Shown one piece after another: positions 63,047 through 64,000 of a stretch of 64,000 nucleotides of DNA. The stretch spans positions 1 to 64,000 of the forward strand of contig JAFGLJ010000029.1 in assembly GCA_016928075.1 (NCBI GenBank), read 5' to 3'. A program made the position numbers and the translations under genes. The notes beneath the pieces were generated by a model that was not told the DNA's origin, searched no databases, and worked only from the letters and a program-made list of their open reading frames with translations. The first letter of the stretch is position 1, and every line of letters starts with the position of its first letter. Source of the stretch: Bacteroidales bacterium. GTDB taxonomy: Bacteria; Bacteroidota; Bacteroidia; Bacteroidales; VadinHA17.

Positions 63047-63576
63047 AGAAATACATACTTGACAACAGGGATGACCTTGACAGGTACAATCCCGATAGTT
63101 CAGTCTGGGAAAACATAGAAAAGAACACAGGTAAGAAGAAACCATCATTCCGTAAAATCTTTTCCAGGGCTGCTATAGTGGTGTTAATTACAGGCCTTTC
63201 TTTCGTGGCATATTTTTATTTTACAACAACTTCACAAACTGATAATGCCGGATCTACTGACGGATACCTGCCCTCACATCTCAGGGAAACCGAATTATAT
63301 TACTCTATAAAAGTGAACTCTCTTCTTGAGAAGACAAAGCCCCTTCTTACTGATAAACCGGATCTGGAAGAAGAATTGATGAAAGATATTTCTGTGCTCG
63401 ACAGTATATGCATCCACATTAAGAATGACCTGAAAGATAATATAAGTAACCAGGAAGTAATAGAAGCCCTGATACTTAATTACCGTATTAAAGTTGATAT
63501 ACTCGAAGAAATGTTGGCTGTTCTTGAAGAGAAAGAAAACCGGAATCCTAAAAATAGTCCATACCATGAATTATAG
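63034..63576 (+). CDS. Single-pass membrane protein, probable anti-sigma factor
   Basis: 180 residues. A cytoplasmic N-terminus (DKLEKYILDNRDDLDRYNPD, SVWENIEKN) is followed by a membrane helix (about 46–62, AAIVVLITGLSFVAYFYF) and an extracytoplasmic helical region of about 115 residues. The 'D…P..dvWe.Ie' start is common in Bacteroidota anti-sigma proteins. The ECF sigma gene overlaps it by 13 bp, supporting the assignment. Sequence identity with known families is weak. Confidence 0.75.
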   Translation: MDKLEKYILDNRDDLDRYNPDSSVWENIEKNTGKKKPSFRKIFSRAAIVVLITGLSFVAYFYFTTTSQTDNAGSTDGYLPSHLRETELYYSIKVNSLLEKTKPLLTDKPDLEEELMKDISVLDSICIHIKNDLKDNISNQEVIEALILNYRIKVDILEEMLAVLEEKENRNPKNSPYHEL

Positions 63577-64000
63577 AAATATTATATTAAAGTGTATTAT
63601 GGCATTTATGATCTGTGGCCCCACACTTAATGCACAACCAGTAACAGAAACAAGGTCGATGGAAAAATCATTCGCCCTGACTGGCGAAATGAGACTTGAG
63701 GTAATTAATAAATACGGTAAAGTACACCTCGCCCCGTCACCTGATGACTCAGTTCATATCCATGTTGAAATGAAGGCAAGCGCAAAAAATCCCTCCAGGC
63801 TTCGCAAACTAACAGATGGTATTTCCTTCAACCTTTCCTCAACCAATTATTTTATTATTGCTGAAACAAATTTTAACAGGGGGCCTGCAGATGTTTTGGA
63901 AAGCCTTAGAATTATTACTAATAATTTAATATCGACTGAAAGTAAGATAGAAATTGATTATTACGCCAGGATACCAGGAAGTATTAAGGTTAAGATTGAT
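63566..64000 (+). CDS. Exported DUF4097-like (adhesin-type beta) protein, N-terminal part
   Basis: Starts at ATG 63566, overlapping the previous gene by 11 bp, and runs off the window end after 145 residues. A signal peptide (MNYRNIILKCIMAFMICGPT, ending NAQ) precedes EVINKYGKVHLAPSPDDSVH, the opening pattern ('vxNkyGxvxi') of DUF4097-type beta-helix proteins, often encoded after ECF sigma/anti-sigma pairs. Function unknown. Confidence 0.75.
   Translation, partial: MNYRNIILKCIMAFMICGPTLNAQPVTETRSMEKSFALTGEMRLEVINKYGKVHLAPSPDDSVHIHVEMKASAKNPSRLRKLTDGISFNLSSTNYFIIAETNFNRGPADVLESLRIITNNLISTESKIEIDYYARIPGSIKVKID

Overview
The window reads as chromosomal DNA of an anaerobic or microaerophilic Bacteroidota, probably Bacteroidales/Marinilabiliales-like; this is inferred from gene content, not from a database match. 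Supporting signs are a conserved murI–ompH–ompH–bamA–uppS–porG-like block, PorP/SprF and gliding-motility C-terminal-domain proteins of the type IX secretion system (T9SS), a SusC-style TonB receptor with a carboxypeptidase-like N-domain, and several promoters of the Bacteroidota type (TTG-N20-TAnnTTTG). Anaerobic metabolism is suggested by a tungsten-type aldehyde:ferredoxin oxidoreductase, a 2-oxoacid:ferredoxin oxidoreductase and two futalosine-pathway menaquinone genes. No rRNA, tRNA, CRISPR array or intact insertion sequence was seen.

Region 1 (1–12821) is a molybdenum/tungsten island. The minus strand carries, in order of transcription, an aldehyde ferredoxin oxidoreductase, an exported protein with a possible duplicated molybdopterin-domain fold, a broken TonB receptor, ppnP, a ModE-like regulator, a WtpABC-like tungstate/molybdate transporter, moeA and moaA (cut by the window edge). 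Divergent from the oxidoreductase is a three-gene plus-strand set: a DUF4213/DUF364 protein, a ThiF-like adenylyltransferase and a ThiS/MoaD-like sulfur carrier ending in Gly-Gly. Together they look like uptake, sensing, cofactor synthesis and use of tungsten or molybdenum.

Region 2 (12866–25044) is mixed housekeeping: an FtsB/DivIC protein, a glycosyltransferase, an OmpH-like protein, an ECF sigma / membrane-anchored PKD–T9SS-CTD / PorP-SprF trio, proline dehydrogenase, nitroreductase, superoxide dismutase, mqnD, mqnB, queD, folE and fabD.

Region 3 (25041–34459) holds two tandem paralogous giant proteins that join receiver-like domains to the ATP-grasp part of PEP synthase/pyruvate phosphate dikinase but lack the phosphohistidine and PEP domains. 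They are followed upstream by korB and korA, with a clear terminator after korB.

Region 4 (34800–51890) is the envelope block (murI, two ompH/skp, bamA, uppS, a PorG-like and a second barrel protein, nadK, a CBS protein), then pdxJ, a hydrolase, an exonuclease, udk, manA, a YwqK-like lipoprotein, a thioesterase, engB, prs, rplY, pth and an S4 protein.

Region 5 (51997–64000) has an acyltransferase–SDR–VOC run, an M19 dipeptidase, an AT-rich HEAT-repeat gene bracketed by two 73-bp direct repeats (72/73 identical), an EamA transporter, lnt, and a second ECF sigma / membrane-protein / secreted-protein operon that runs off the window end.
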